From contig NZ_QXIO01000001.1 of the NCBI RefSeq assembly GCF_003545765.1, forward strand, positions 186,001 through 250,000: 64,000 nucleotides of DNA, in the 5' to 3' direction. This document shows, one piece after another, positions 19,063 through 28,532 of this stretch. Within the stretch, counting starts at the first letter, position 1; every line of letters starts with the position of its first letter. The DNA is from Colwellia sp. RSH04. Its GTDB lineage: Bacteria > Pseudomonadota > Gammaproteobacteria > Enterobacterales > Alteromonadaceae. Below the pieces are notes generated by a model that saw nothing but the letters and a program-made list of their open reading frames with translations, was not told the DNA's origin and searched no databases. Made by a program: the position numbers and the translations under genes.

Positions 19063-19308
19063 ATGCAATTTAATAGTTTTAGTGAATTTATCAATATGGG
19101 TGGTTACGGTTTTTACGTGTGGCTTTCTTTTGGCGTATCAGCGCTACTTTTAATCATTTTATTTTTCAGCTCTAAAGCAGGACATCAAAAAGTCATTAAC
19201 AATATAGCTAAGCAAAAGCAACGTGAAGACAAATTACGCGAAGCGAGAGAGTTAAGAAAACAACAAGCAAACTCAGCTCAAAACAATACCGAGCATGCCA
19301 CAAATTAA
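19063..19308 (+). CDS. ccmD: Small haem exporter protein CcmD
   Basis: An 81-residue single-helix protein. The start FSEFINMGGYGFYVWLSFGVSALLL is typical for CcmD, followed by a charged cytoplasmic tail. It stabilises the CcmE-CcmC interaction. GGAGAG precedes the ATG; the position between ccmC and ccmE is canonical. Confidence 0.92.
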   Translation: MQFNSFSEFINMGGYGFYVWLSFGVSALLLIILFFSSKAGHQKVINNIAKQKQREDKLREARELRKQQANSAQNNTEHATN

Positions 19309-19353
19309 TACATTACATTCTATATTTTCAGTTTATTTAAGTGAGGAAGTTTC

Positions 19354-19878
19354 ATGAATCCACGTCGTAAAAAACGTCTTGCCATAGTGAGTTCAGTCTT
19401 AATCGGTATCGGTGCCGTAGCTGGCCTTGTATTGTATGCACTAAGCCAAAATATTGATTTATTTTATACTCCGTCTGAAATCACTCAAGGCAAAAAAGAC
19501 ACTGGGTTAAAGCCTAGTTTAGGACAACGTATTCGTATTGGTGGCTTAGTAGTGCCAGGTTCAGTTAAACGAGATCCTGACAACTTAAAAATGTCATTCA
19601 AACTTGCTGATATGAAAATGCCAATAGTCTTTAATGAAAGCGACCCAATGACGACCGTCTATTATGAAGGCATACTGCCTGACTTGTTCCGTGAAGGCCA
19701 AGGTATTGTCGCAAATGGGGAATTAGTGAATCACAGTGTTACCGGTTTAAGCATTGAAGCAAGCGAAGTACTTGCTAAGCATGATGAAAACTATATGCCC
19801 GCCGAACTTGCTGAATCTGAAGGTAAAGGGCACAAAAAAGCCACATACAGTGATAAGCAGCTTGAGAATAAAGGATAA
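19354..19878 (+). CDS. ccmE: Haem chaperone CcmE
   Basis: A 174-residue periplasmic haem carrier with one N-terminal anchor helix ([20 protein letters not shown]) and a beta-barrel domain containing [14 protein letters not shown] and [14 protein letters not shown]. The haem-attaching His is in [17 protein letters not shown] lies upstream of the ATG. It is the last gene of ccmABCDE and is followed by a terminator at 19906. Confidence 0.97.
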   Translation: MNPRRKKRLAIVSSVLIGIGAVAGLVLYALSQNIDLFYTPSEITQGKKDTGLKPSLGQRIRIGGLVVPGSVKRDPDNLKMSFKLADMKMPIVFNESDPMTTVYYEGILPDLFREGQGIVANGELVNHSVTGLSIEASEVLAKHDENYMPAELAESEGKGHKKATYSDKQLENKG

Positions 19879-19905
19879 ACATAAACCTTTAACCCGCTAA
19901 ACGAC

Positions 19906-19934
19906 AAAACGCGAGCATAACAACTCGCGTTTTT
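19906..19934 (+). terminator. Terminator of ccmABCDE
   Basis: A stem AAAACGCGAG / CTCGCGTTTT with an 8-base loop and a following T-run, 27 bp after ccmE. Being symmetrical, it may also stop the small minus-strand gene at 19969. Confidence 0.87.
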
Positions 19935-19968
19935 ATTAACTTCTTTATAAGATACTATCTCTTTCGGC

Positions 19969-20175
19969 TTACTGGCTAACTAGCCTATCTCCAATACTAT
20001 TTAAAATATTCACATCACCATCGCACAAGGCAACAATGGTTTTTCCCTGCTTGAAGTCTTGAGGGATAATCATTTCGCCAAAATCATTAACAGCGAACGA
20101 CTGCTTTTTCCTAAATAAGCCTAGGTCACTATCACTACAATAAATAACAGTAACGACACGTTTTGCTTCACTCAT
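19969..20175 (-). CDS. Small TIGR02922-like protein
   Basis: A 68-residue protein starting MSEAKRVVTVIYCSDSDLGLFRK, with a predicted compact alpha/beta fold and no signal peptide. It resembles the TIGR02922 family of about 70-residue proteins that I recall from Colwellia and relatives; the family has no known function. An AAGGATGTTAAT site precedes the ATG. It lies convergent to ccmE and stands alone. The family call rests on memory of the N-terminal pattern. Confidence 0.65.
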   Translation of the reverse strand: MSEAKRVVTVIYCSDSDLGLFRKKQSFAVNDFGEMIIPQDFKQGKTIVALCDGDVNILNSIGDRLVSQ

Positions 20176-20836
20176 ATTAACATCCTTTGTAAACGAGTTT
20201 ATTTAACTGCACAACTACACAATCTCTTTGTGATGAATTAATCATAATATGGTACGACCAGCTTATCAAGATCTGGTTGTACCAGACACCTGCGTTTTAA
20301 ACATCAATAAAGAATAACTTATCTCTTATATAAATAAGCTTGAAAGGCAAGCAAAATAAGGCATAAAAAAACCTCGAGATAGCGAACTACTCTCGAGGTC
20401 GATCAAATGACCGTTTAACGCACCCTCAACTGCTCAGCTTTAAAAGTTAATTTTAATAGCTGAACACATAGAGAAAGTAACCAAACTCCAGAGTAACCCT
20501 CAAGTTCAATAATTTAACTAGCTGTCTAATACTTGGTCAGTATAAATAAACAGAAATATTCAAAAACACTTTAGGGTCTGTTGATCTTTCGCGATTAAAT
20601 TTTGTTCGAGCTAAAAGCGTTTTATTCGCGGCGAGTAGTGTGTAGCTTAGTCATTCTAAGCAAATACTACTCAACAAAGCATAAAATGCTTTTAGCCGAA
20701 TCCTTCGGACAGCGTTTGTTGGTCATTTTTACGGCGTTATCGCCTTTTTATGTGAAATAACCACATGACAAAGGCTCTGCCTTGTACAAATATCCAACAA
20801 AAAGCTGCAAAAACAACCCCGAAAGATCAACAGCCC
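20176..20836. other. Intergenic region carrying a terminator and a MITE-like element
   Basis: No gene. It holds the promoter of the small gene at 19969-20175, a minus-strand terminator at 20365-20399, about 170 bp of plain sequence, and the 265-bp inverted-repeat element at 20572-20839 described separately. Confidence 0.6.
20365..20399 (-). terminator. Probable terminator of the nagK-nagA-nagP transcript
   Basis: A 9-bp perfect stem (ACCTCGAGA / TCTCGAGGT) with an 11-base loop and a T-run on the minus-strand side. It is about 440 bp beyond nagP, because the inverted-repeat element lies in between. Confidence 0.7.
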
Positions 20837-20839
20837 CTA
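20572..20839. mobile_element. MITE-like element with TA flanks, inserted in the nagP stop codon
   Basis: Terminal inverted repeats are GGGTCTGTTGATCTTTCG on the left and its near-complement CGAAAGATCAACAGCCCC on the right, each flanked by TA. The inside has nested inverted repeats: GCTAAAAGC (20610-20618) with GCTTTTAGC (20688-20696), and GCTTAG with CTAAGC in the loop, plus GGCGTTATCGCC on the right half. There is no ORF of useful length, so it would need a transposase in trans. The TA duplication and end type resemble IS630/Tc1-mariner-like elements; that placement is inference. Confidence 0.75.
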
Positions 20840-22132
20840 GTTCCAGCTGCGCATTTTGCAGCCTTTCATTGCGTAAAATAAAATAAAGGCATAACAAGGT
20901 AACATCACAATGTAACCACCTTGCTGCCCCATAGAAGTACCACTTGCTAAACCCCAGAATAATGGGCCAAATGCACCACCAGAAATCCCCATAACAAGTA
21001 AAGCTGAGCCAACACTGGTTAATTTACCCATACCTGAAAGCGCTAATGGAAATACTGCAGGCCATACAATGGCATTCGCCAACCCTAAAAAGGCAATTAA
21101 AATCAATGTATCTGGGAAATGCGCATCACCCAAAATAAACGATAATGCATTAGCGATAGCAAAAGAGTCATTATCGCCTAACACCACACCTAAACTTAAG
21201 ATAATACCTAAAATAGCTGACACCGTGAGTGCCATCTGTTGAGAAATAAAACGAGGAATTAGCACAATACCTAAAATATAACCAATGACCATACAACCCA
21301 TAGTATATGAGGTCATCACGCTATAGTTTTCTACTCCTAAAGATAAAGCGAAAGTCCCAATAGTATCACCAGCAATAACCTCAACAGCTACGTAAAAAAA
21401 CAATGCTAAAACACCTAACGCTAAATTAGGGTGCGCTAATGCTTCTTTAATATGCCCCTTGTTCTCGCCTTCTTCTTCACTTTCTAATTCTGGTAACGGT
21501 GATTTTTTAACGGCAAAACCAAGTATGCCGATAAACAATGCCATGCCTAAATAAGGATAAACTAAGGCATCTGCCATAGCATCTATCTGATTGGACGACA
21601 ATTCACCGCCTGCGGTATCAGAAAAACCACTTAAAATAAGTGCTGTAAATACGATTGGTGCAACAACCCCAGCTCCTTTATTCAAGATGCCCATAATAGA
21701 GATTCTTGCTGCTGCTGATTCTTCTGGCCCAATTCTAACCACGTATGGATTGACCGCTGTTTGCAGTAATGTTTGTCCAGCGCCCATCACTAACTGGGCA
21801 AACAAAAATAATGGGAAAAATTGTGTCTTTGCCGCAGGAATAAACAATAAGCCAGCCACCATCATTGTTGCCATACCTAACGCCATACCACTTTTATAGC
21901 CAACTTTTCGAATAACAGCTGCTGAAGGCAAGGCCGTAAATGTGACCGCAATATAAAAAGAAAATAATATTAATGACGCTTGAAAAGGCGATAACTGTAG
22001 AATTTGCTTAAGGTATGGCATTAACGAGCCGTTTAACCAAGTAGCAAAACCTAGTATAAAAAATAATCCTGCAACGATTACCATTGGCAATGCATTACTT
22101 TGCGGTTCCTCTTGTGGTACAGACATTTCCAT
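20837..22132 (-). CDS. nagP: N-acetylglucosamine MFS transporter NagP
   Basis: A 431-residue, 12-helix sugar:proton symporter of the FHS/FucP-type major facilitator family that brings GlcNAc across the inner membrane. It contains FFILGFATWLNGSLMPYLKQ and GAGQTLLQTAVNPYVVRIGP, both typical of this group. The ATG at 22132 has GAGGA five bases upstream; a second ATG two codons on is possible. It lies 54 bp downstream of nagA in the order nagK-nagA-nagP. Specificity for GlcNAc is inferred from the operon. The TAG stop is formed by the end of the MITE-like element. Confidence 0.9.
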   Translation of the reverse strand: MEMSVPQEEPQSNALPMVIVAGLFFILGFATWLNGSLMPYLKQILQLSPFQASLILFSFYIAVTFTALPSAAVIRKVGYKSGMALGMATMMVAGLLFIPAAKTQFFPLFLFAQLVMGAGQTLLQTAVNPYVVRIGPEESAAARISIMGILNKGAGVVAPIVFTALILSGFSDTAGGELSSNQIDAMADALVYPYLGMALFIGILGFAVKKSPLPELESEEEGENKGHIKEALAHPNLALGVLALFFYVAVEVIAGDTIGTFALSLGVENYSVMTSYTMGCMVIGYILGIVLIPRFISQQMALTVSAILGIILSLGVVLGDNDSFAIANALSFILGDAHFPDTLILIAFLGLANAIVWPAVFPLALSGMGKLTSVGSALLVMGISGGAFGPLFWGLASGTSMGQQGGYIVMLPCYAFILFYAMKGCKMRSWN

Positions 22133-22186
22133 AACTTCCTCGTAATTTACTTAATGTAAAATTTTATTTTTATTGTTCTTGCGTAT

Positions 22187-23317
22187 TTAAATTTTTTCGC
22201 CGCTAATCCAAGTTTCTTTCACAGTTAAATCTGTATTGAGAATCACCATATCGGCCTGCATCCCCACACAAAGCTTACCTCGCGGCATTTCTGTATTTTG
22301 ATAAAGATATTGTGCTGGGTAAACACTCCCCATACGGATTGATTCTTCTAACGATAGACCTAATTTTTGATGGGCATTTTTTACTGCGCTTGCCATATCT
22401 AAAGACGAGCCTGCTAACTCACCGGTTGTTGAGGTTAACTTACCATTTTCAAGGTAAACGGTTCGATCATACAGAGCAAATTCTGTTTGATCTGTACCCA
22501 CAGGTGGCATCGCATCTGTTACTAAAAATACTTGCCCTTGCGGTTTCGTTTTAATGGCTAATTGGCAACTTGCATAATCAACATGATGGCCATCAACAAT
22601 GAGCCCACAACTGGTTTTATCGTTAAGTAATGCACTACCAACAACACCGGGCTCTCGGCCTTGCAATGGCGACATTGCATTAAATAAATGAGTAAAGCCC
22701 GTAGCACCAGCCGTTATTGCTTTTTCAGTTGTTTCATAATCAGCATTGGTATGGCCTAAACAAACTAGAATACCTAAAGAGACCATTTTTTCTATCTCTG
22801 CAACGGAAACAGTTTCAGGCGCAAGTGTTACAACAATTTGACCAATATCTTTACGAGACAATACTTGCCATTCAGCCTCTGAAATTGGTCTGATATACTC
22901 AGCACAATGAGTCCCTTTTTTAGCAACAGATAAATGAGGCCCTTCAAAATGAACGCCAACGATACCAGACACTTTATTAGCTATAGCCTTTGAGATTACT
23001 TCTGCAGCTTGAGCCATCACTGACACTTCATCAGTAATTAAGGTTGGCAACATCGCTGTTGTGCCATATTTAGCATGAGCTAACATCATGGTATTCAGTT
23101 TTTCTACTGTAGGTGAGTCATTAAACAATACACCACCGCCACCATTAACTTGTAAATCAATATAACCAGGAGCAACAAGCTCTGTTGATACAACATCAAC
23201 ATTGCTAATATCTTGATCTATTTTAATAATCTTGCCATTGTCTATGGTTAACACTTGATCAGTATGAAGTTGTTCACCGTCAAACAATTGATGCGCATGA
23301 AAGCGTAATGAAGTCAT
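22187..23317 (-). CDS. nagA: N-acetylglucosamine-6-phosphate deacetylase
   Basis: A 376-residue amidohydrolase that converts GlcNAc-6-phosphate to glucosamine-6-phosphate and acetate. Features: APGYIDLQVNGGGGVLFND, the metal Glu in GVHFEGPHLS, metal His residues in CLGHTNADYE and TGFTHLFNAMSPL, and the catalytic Asp in LVTDAMPPVG. The length is typical. TAGGAT lies before the ATG. Middle gene of nagK-nagA-nagP. Confidence 0.96.
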   Translation of the reverse strand: MTSLRFHAHQLFDGEQLHTDQVLTIDNGKIIKIDQDISNVDVVSTELVAPGYIDLQVNGGGGVLFNDSPTVEKLNTMMLAHAKYGTTAMLPTLITDEVSVMAQAAEVISKAIANKVSGIVGVHFEGPHLSVAKKGTHCAEYIRPISEAEWQVLSRKDIGQIVVTLAPETVSVAEIEKMVSLGILVCLGHTNADYETTEKAITAGATGFTHLFNAMSPLQGREPGVVGSALLNDKTSCGLIVDGHHVDYASCQLAIKTKPQGQVFLVTDAMPPVGTDQTEFALYDRTVYLENGKLTSTTGELAGSSLDMASAVKNAHQKLGLSLEESIRMGSVYPAQYLYQNTEMPRGKLCVGMQADMVILNTDLTVKETWISGEKI

Positions 23318-23400
23318 CTTGAATCCTAAAAGTAGTGTGCCTTAACTGCGGTAAATTCCACACTACATCATTTAAATTACTTTGCTAATTACTTTGCTAA

Positions 23401-24306
23401 TTATTTTGTTGAAAGTTTATAAAGTGACTTTCGTGCAAACAGTACCGCCCCCACCTCAGGTGGACTTTGAGGCTCAGCTAGCTGTACTTTAATCTCTTGT
23501 GCTAACCATGGCTTTAATCGTGGCGTTAATCCGCCAATCATTGAAATACGTGGCGGCTGTTTCGCTAATAAAGTACGAGCAATACTATTAATATATTCAG
23601 CACCTTCTTCAACAATACTCAACGCAACTTTATCGCCTTGTTCAGCAGCATCAAAGACTAAATTAGCTAACTGTGCATAGTATGTTGCCACTTTACCAGC
23701 AATAGCTTCTACTAATTCAGTGTCGTCTTTACACTGTAATTTTTTTAATAAAACATCATTCATTATTGAGGGTGCAACAACACCATCAAGAGATAACAGT
23801 ACTTGCTTTGCGGCTTGAAGACCAAACCAAGCACCACTACCTTTATCACCATGAGGGAAGCCATGAGCACCAATAATAAATTGTTCATCATCAATACATG
23901 AAAATCCGCATGAACCCGTGCCTGAAATCATAACTGCACCGTCGTTTCCTTGATGCGCACCTAGACAGGCGATGAGTAAATCCGTAGCTAAAAACATCTG
24001 CTTAAATGGATGTTCCCATGCCGTCATTTTATCGAACAACACCGGTAAATTAACCCCAGCTAGACCAACACCTGCAACTAAGTCACTTAAAGGCATGTCT
24101 GACATACCAGCATCTGCGAGTGCTAATATAGCTGATTCAGTAATAGAGTGAGTTGCTTGTTCAAAACCATGCAGCGGATTACCAGGCCCAGAAATCCCTG
24201 TACCTAGTATTTCATTATCTTTATTCATTACAATAGCTTTACACTTACTGCCACCACCATCGATGCCTAAAAATAACTCACTTTTATTGTCACTGCTTGT
24301 CAGCAT
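23401..24306 (-). CDS. nagK: N-acetylglucosamine kinase (BadF/BadG family)
   Basis: A 301-residue ATP-dependent kinase of the actin-like ATPase fold. The phosphate-1 motif is LFLGIDGGGSKCKAIV, the phosphate-2 region AVMISGTGSCGF and the adenosine region ISMIGGLTPRL. It resembles the eukaryote-type GlcNAc kinase used by marine Alteromonadales rather than the ROK-type NagK of E. coli. GAGGTCGTT precedes the ATG. A NagR-type operator at 24413-24426 lies about 107 bp upstream, and nagA and nagP follow. Confidence 0.92.
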   Translation of the reverse strand: MLTSSDNKSELFLGIDGGGSKCKAIVMNKDNEILGTGISGPGNPLHGFEQATHSITESAILALADAGMSDMPLSDLVAGVGLAGVNLPVLFDKMTAWEHPFKQMFLATDLLIACLGAHQGNDGAVMISGTGSCGFSCIDDEQFIIGAHGFPHGDKGSGAWFGLQAAKQVLLSLDGVVAPSIMNDVLLKKLQCKDDTELVEAIAGKVATYYAQLANLVFDAAEQGDKVALSIVEEGAEYINSIARTLLAKQPPRISMIGGLTPRLKPWLAQEIKVQLAEPQSPPEVGAVLFARKSLYKLSTK

Positions 24307-24412
24307 AACGACCTCATTTAAACGGTTTTAAATCTATCAACTTTGGTTTGGCATAAATTTCATATGCTTTCAAAGCTTATTACTATTGAATTGAATTCAT
24401 CTTATCGATAAA

Positions 24413-24426
24413 TGACAGCGTTGTCA
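24413..24426. promoter_or_regulatory. NagR-type operator upstream of nagKAP
   Basis: TGACAGCGTTGTCA, extended on both sides by AAA/TTT. It is one of six copies of the TGACARCGYTGTCA palindrome in this window, all in front of GlcNAc-related genes. Confidence 0.85.
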
Positions 24427-24529
24427 TTTGTTTTTTTAACAATTCTAAACATTTTTATTTTTTTCGACTCAACATCATCAATTAATGGCGATTAACTACT
24501 GGCTAAATCGCCACTTTTAAAGCTCTTTC

Positions 24530-27217
24530 CTATCGATTTTCTGCGGTAACATCTACGATTCTACTGCGACGCTGACCATTAACACTGACACTTCTAACTC
24601 TAACCTTTCCTTTTACTGCTACTGGCTTTTGATACGTTAACCATTGGCCGTCACCGTCACGATACTCAATTGATAAACCAGGAAAAGCAACATTAGCATA
24701 GAGCTTTCCTGTTTTAATTATTGCCCCAACGGTAGGTAAGCGATAATCAATACCTTCCTGCTCAAGCTTGGCAAACTCTTTCTGAGCTAATGTTGTGGCA
24801 AATAAGCGCCATTCTTCATCTCGTGCTTGTTGTTTGGCTTTAGTAAAAAAGTTGGTCTGTTGACTGTATTTAGCTCCCTTATAATTATAAGGAACAGCCC
24901 AGTCGGCTAGATGCCACGCTCGCTCTGCTAACGCTAATAATCGAGGAAAGACTTTATGCTCAACCATATTATCGCTACGAGTATTTTCACTCCAAAGTTG
25001 TCCTTGAATACCTAAAAAGCTGGTACCACTTTTCATCGGTATTTTGCTGTCGTCCGCTTGATAAGGCTTATCTTCTCTATCTAACCAAAACTCGGCATGC
25101 ACAGGTAAGTTATCTGGCATGAATTGAAAAACTTTCTCAGTGTTGGTGTGACGAGACGCCCAATAATAACCATGTTCTTTAGGGTCAGCTTCATAAGGGA
25201 AATCAAAATAGAGTGCATCAGGGCTAGAAATCACCACTTGCCAATCTCTATTGACTAGTGTGTGAACTTTATCATGACCATTCCAAAACAAAGCATCCCA
25301 CGCATTTGCTTGAACAATCGCAGGCATTTTTTCTTTGCGGGTATGCTCCATACCATCACTCCAGCCTGCGGTTTCAATATCTAAATCTGATAAGATACCC
25401 GCTACACGTTCAATAAAATAGGCACCTAGCTCCTTCATGTCAGTAATACCTTTATCATTATTAGCAATGAAGGCTTTACACGCAGGAGAGTCTATCCAGG
25501 CACCTGCCGTTTCATCCGCACCAATATGATAACGAGTTAATGGCTGGCCTGCGTTAGCATGCAATGCTTTTACCTGTGACATGACTTCCACGACAAAATC
25601 ATACGAAGACTCTAAACAAACATTTATAGTATTGTCTGAATAAAATTGTACTGATGAATATTTTGTTGTGTCATTAAAATCGTCAAGTAGGAACTGCTTT
25701 GCTTTAACGTCATCTTCACTTTTTTGATATTTTTTAAAACGCGCTGTCATCGCTTTAACCGAAGAACGCGAATGACCTGGCATATCTAATGATGGGATCA
25801 CTTGTATATGACGCGCTGTAGCCGCTTGCAATATTTCTTGATAATCGGCAACCGTGTAGTAGCCATTCACGTCACTTTCAGGGTCAACACCTGCGCCAAG
25901 TTGAGGCATTAAACATGTTTGCTCTTGTGTATCAAAGCATCGTTTACTACCAATATCGGTTAATTCTGGCAAGCTTGGTATTTCAAGACGCCAACCTTCA
26001 TCATCCCCTAAATGTAAATGCAGTTTATTTAACTTATAAGCCGCCATTTGATCTAACAGGCTCAAGATAAACTCCTTTGAATGAAAGTTTCTTGCGACAT
26101 CAACCAACATGCCACGAAAGCTATAATGCGGCTCATCAATAACATTAACCAGCGGAATGGTATTACTACCGACAGTTATTAATGCCGCTAATGATTGTAA
26201 GCCATTAAAAACCCCATTAGCATCAACACCGACAATCCGTATTTCATTTGAAGTAACTGATAATTGGTAGCTACCAATAGCTTTATTTTCATCTTCAATA
26301 ACAGATAGCTTTAATGGCAAAGCAGACTTATCTGAGCCAATATTCACCGATAATTGCACTAAGCGCGAAAGGGCAGCGTCTACCTCTGATTGGTTAACAT
26401 TGTTTAAAGAAAGGTTTAACCCTTTACTGATATCAACAACGCCATCATCGGCATCAAATGTTACAATTTTAGGCGTAGGGATAATCTTTTGTGATACTTC
26501 TTTGACTGAAACAGGCTTACCCGCTGAAAACATTGCTTCATTTCGTTTATATAAATCAGCGCTATTTAACCATGTTGTTTTATCACTCACTGTTCTTTTA
26601 AATTGTGTCTCTTCATTGGTAAATGCCACAACATGAGGTAACACTTCTAAGCCACTGTCTTTATCAATAAATGCTTTGGTGCTGTCTATCACTTTAGCAA
26701 TAGTGTTTGGCGCTTCAACAATATAATTTGGCATTGGATCAGATTCAGATAAAGACCAAAACATTGCTCTAAAAAGTAATGTTTTGCTCTCACCTTTACT
26801 AAAACCTGCGTAATCACTTTGCAATGTAATTTGATGCATATCACCATTAATATGCTTAACGGCTAGCTCATCACTTTCAAATGATTGAATGGGTGCTATT
26901 TGGCTGAAATAGATGCTCCAATCTTTAGCATTAATTGCTTTTGTTGCGGTAAACGTTAGCTCCACTTCAAAACAGGCACCGTCAGCAACTTTTTCATCAC
27001 ACTTATCGGTAGGAATATTAGTAACAACGCGATAGCTAACATCTAAATGCTTTGCAATAGCATCAATATCATTTTGGTTAGCGGGGTGTAACGCAATTAA
27101 CGCCGTTTCTTCTTGCACTAACTCCTTAGTAATAACGTCACTATTTTGCTCAGGCTGATTACAACCACTTAAACAAAGAGTCGCTAAAACCGATAACGCT
27201 AAAAAACTTTTTTTCAT
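24530..27217 (-). CDS. hex: Surface beta-N-acetylhexosaminidase lipoprotein (GH20)
   Basis: About 895 residues from the ATG at 27217. The signal MKKSFLALSVLATLCLSGC ends in a lipobox, so it is probably lipid-anchored. An N-terminal carbohydrate-binding-like domain (about 40-200) is followed by the GH20 N-terminal domain and the catalytic barrel: FRGMLVDVARNFHSKEFIL, LHLGDDEGWRLEIPSLPEL and the catalytic pair in HIGADETAGAW (near residue 567), as in chitobiases. A beta-domain forms the C-terminus. It releases GlcNAc from chitin oligomers. An ATG at 27229 is also possible; the start further upstream would place the operator inside the gene and is rejected. Confidence 0.93.
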   Translation of the reverse strand: MKKSFLALSVLATLCLSGCNQPEQNSDVITKELVQEETALIALHPANQNDIDAIAKHLDVSYRVVTNIPTDKCDEKVADGACFEVELTFTATKAINAKDWSIYFSQIAPIQSFESDELAVKHINGDMHQITLQSDYAGFSKGESKTLLFRAMFWSLSESDPMPNYIVEAPNTIAKVIDSTKAFIDKDSGLEVLPHVVAFTNEETQFKRTVSDKTTWLNSADLYKRNEAMFSAGKPVSVKEVSQKIIPTPKIVTFDADDGVVDISKGLNLSLNNVNQSEVDAALSRLVQLSVNIGSDKSALPLKLSVIEDENKAIGSYQLSVTSNEIRIVGVDANGVFNGLQSLAALITVGSNTIPLVNVIDEPHYSFRGMLVDVARNFHSKEFILSLLDQMAAYKLNKLHLHLGDDEGWRLEIPSLPELTDIGSKRCFDTQEQTCLMPQLGAGVDPESDVNGYYTVADYQEILQAATARHIQVIPSLDMPGHSRSSVKAMTARFKKYQKSEDDVKAKQFLLDDFNDTTKYSSVQFYSDNTINVCLESSYDFVVEVMSQVKALHANAGQPLTRYHIGADETAGAWIDSPACKAFIANNDKGITDMKELGAYFIERVAGILSDLDIETAGWSDGMEHTRKEKMPAIVQANAWDALFWNGHDKVHTLVNRDWQVVISSPDALYFDFPYEADPKEHGYYWASRHTNTEKVFQFMPDNLPVHAEFWLDREDKPYQADDSKIPMKSGTSFLGIQGQLWSENTRSDNMVEHKVFPRLLALAERAWHLADWAVPYNYKGAKYSQQTNFFTKAKQQARDEEWRLFATTLAQKEFAKLEQEGIDYRLPTVGAIIKTGKLYANVAFPGLSIEYRDGDGQWLTYQKPVAVKGKVRVRSVSVNGQRRSRIVDVTAENR

Positions 27218-27300
27218 TTGAAAACCCATAGAGACAACTTCTATATTTTGATTGATTAAATGATTAATATTTATTTTACTATACCCATAATCCACAATTT

Positions 27301-27314
27301 TGACAGCGCTGTCA
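27301..27314. promoter_or_regulatory. NagR-type operator between hex and sapC
   Basis: TGACAGCGCTGTCA, perfectly palindromic, and the symmetry extends five more bases on each side to a 24-bp palindrome (27296-27319). It lies about 85 bp before hex and 197 bp before the divergent sapC gene, so it could serve both. Confidence 0.87.
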
Positions 27315-27510
27315 AAATTAAATAACATAACCATCAATATTAGTTAATAGTCTACTTAAAATTGTGCTATAACATGCTAATTAATACCAAGTGAATTAAT
27401 GAGTTGGTATCGTTTTTTAACTAGGACATGTTGAATAATCAAGACTCACCTGACTTAAAAAAGTTATCGAGAATGAGCAATATATCCTCCCAAATGAGTA
27501 GTAAGACCTT

Positions 27511-28215
27511 ATGAGTAACATTGTTCCTTTGCATAATGAAGTACACAAAAATCTTAGCGTAAGTACACCGACAGACTTTAGTCGCTTTAAAGACCAACAC
27601 CTGATACCGGTTGTTGTGCAAGAGTTTTCAGCGATGGCAAGTGAGTTTCCAATTGTCTTCGTTAAAAATGGCGATACAAATCAGTTTTTACCTGTAGCAA
27701 TGATGGGCCTATCTGAAGGAGTCAATTTATATTGTCAGCAAAAAGAATTTGAGAGCGCCGTTTTACCGATGAATTTTCAAAACGCTCCTTTTTCATTAGC
27801 TAAACAAAATAAAGATAGTGAAGACGTGGCTATTTGTATTGATACAGAGAGCGCTTTAATCACTGAAAAAGGTCATGCTTTATTTGATGAAAATGGTGAG
27901 CAAACAGACTTTCTTAAACAGCGTTCTCAATTTTTAATTGATATGATTAGCTTTAGCCAACAGACAATGGCGATTACACAACTTTTTAACGAAAAAGGAC
28001 TGCTTACTACTCAGCAACTCACTGTTAAAATAGCAGATAAGCCACTCACTATTAATGGCTTATATATGATTGATGAGAAGAAGTTAAACGAATTAACAAC
28101 AGAAGACTTTAATGAACTTCGCACCAAAGGTTTATTACCGTTGATCTATGCGCAGTTAACGTCTCTACATCAAATTAACCGATTAGCGCATAAGCAAGCA
28201 AACTTTTCTCACTAA
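27511..28215 (+). CDS. SapC family protein
   Basis: A 234-residue protein with no signal peptide, similar to the SapC family (PF07277-type). The family pattern is seen in the N-terminal half (RFKDQHLIPVVVQEFSAMASEFPIVFVKNG) and in the FLPVAMMGLSEGVNLY stretch. SapC proteins occur repeatedly beside TonB receptors and halogenase-like flavoproteins in marine polysaccharide and GlcNAc loci, as here. Their function is not known; a role in surface or uptake is only a guess. It is divergent from hex and probably under the same operator. Confidence 0.82.
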   Translation: MSNIVPLHNEVHKNLSVSTPTDFSRFKDQHLIPVVVQEFSAMASEFPIVFVKNGDTNQFLPVAMMGLSEGVNLYCQQKEFESAVLPMNFQNAPFSLAKQNKDSEDVAICIDTESALITEKGHALFDENGEQTDFLKQRSQFLIDMISFSQQTMAITQLFNEKGLLTTQQLTVKIADKPLTINGLYMIDEKKLNELTTEDFNELRTKGLLPLIYAQLTSLHQINRLAHKQANFSH

Positions 28216-28532
28216 GACTTATTAATACTTCTGCTTTCAAAAGCTTTACAACGCCATGTTGTAAAGCTTATATCAAATTAAGACCAGCACGCCCTAAGTA
28301 AAACTAAATAACCTCAGTTCGGGATAATAAATAGCGCCCTAGCAGCTATTTCTCCTTACTTCTGTGTTAAATCCATAAACAATAGAGTAACTATTCTTAA
28401 TGAATTTGCCTTGAAGTAAGAGAAACTATCAAGCTAGTGAGTTACTACAAACACAAGTCTCACATTTTCAAACGGTTAACCTATCTCTTAACCCGAGCTG
28501 AGGTTAAATATTATGTTGCGAATTAATGTTTA
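28216..28532. other. Intergenic region with a hairpin and a 198-bp inverted-repeat element
   Basis: No gene. A perfect 12-bp stem AAGCTTTACAAC / GTTGTAAAGCTT (28241-28269) lies after sapC and may terminate it, although the T-run is missing. It is followed by the element at 28309-28506. Confidence 0.55.
28309..28506. mobile_element. MITE-like element with 15-bp inverted ends
   Basis: Ends are TAACCTCAGTTCGGG and CCCGAGCTGAGGTTA, 14 of 15 complementary, with AAAT on both sides as a possible target duplication. Internal inverted repeats AAATAGC/GCTATTT and CTTACTTC (28355-28362) / GAAGTAAG (28413-28420) suggest extensive folding. No ORF. It may be a repetitive extragenic element rather than a mobile one. 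Confidence 0.55.

Noticed and set aside
27218-27337. Upstream extension of the hexosaminidase ORF
   Set aside because: It would code through the operator palindrome at 27301 and place the signal peptide internally.
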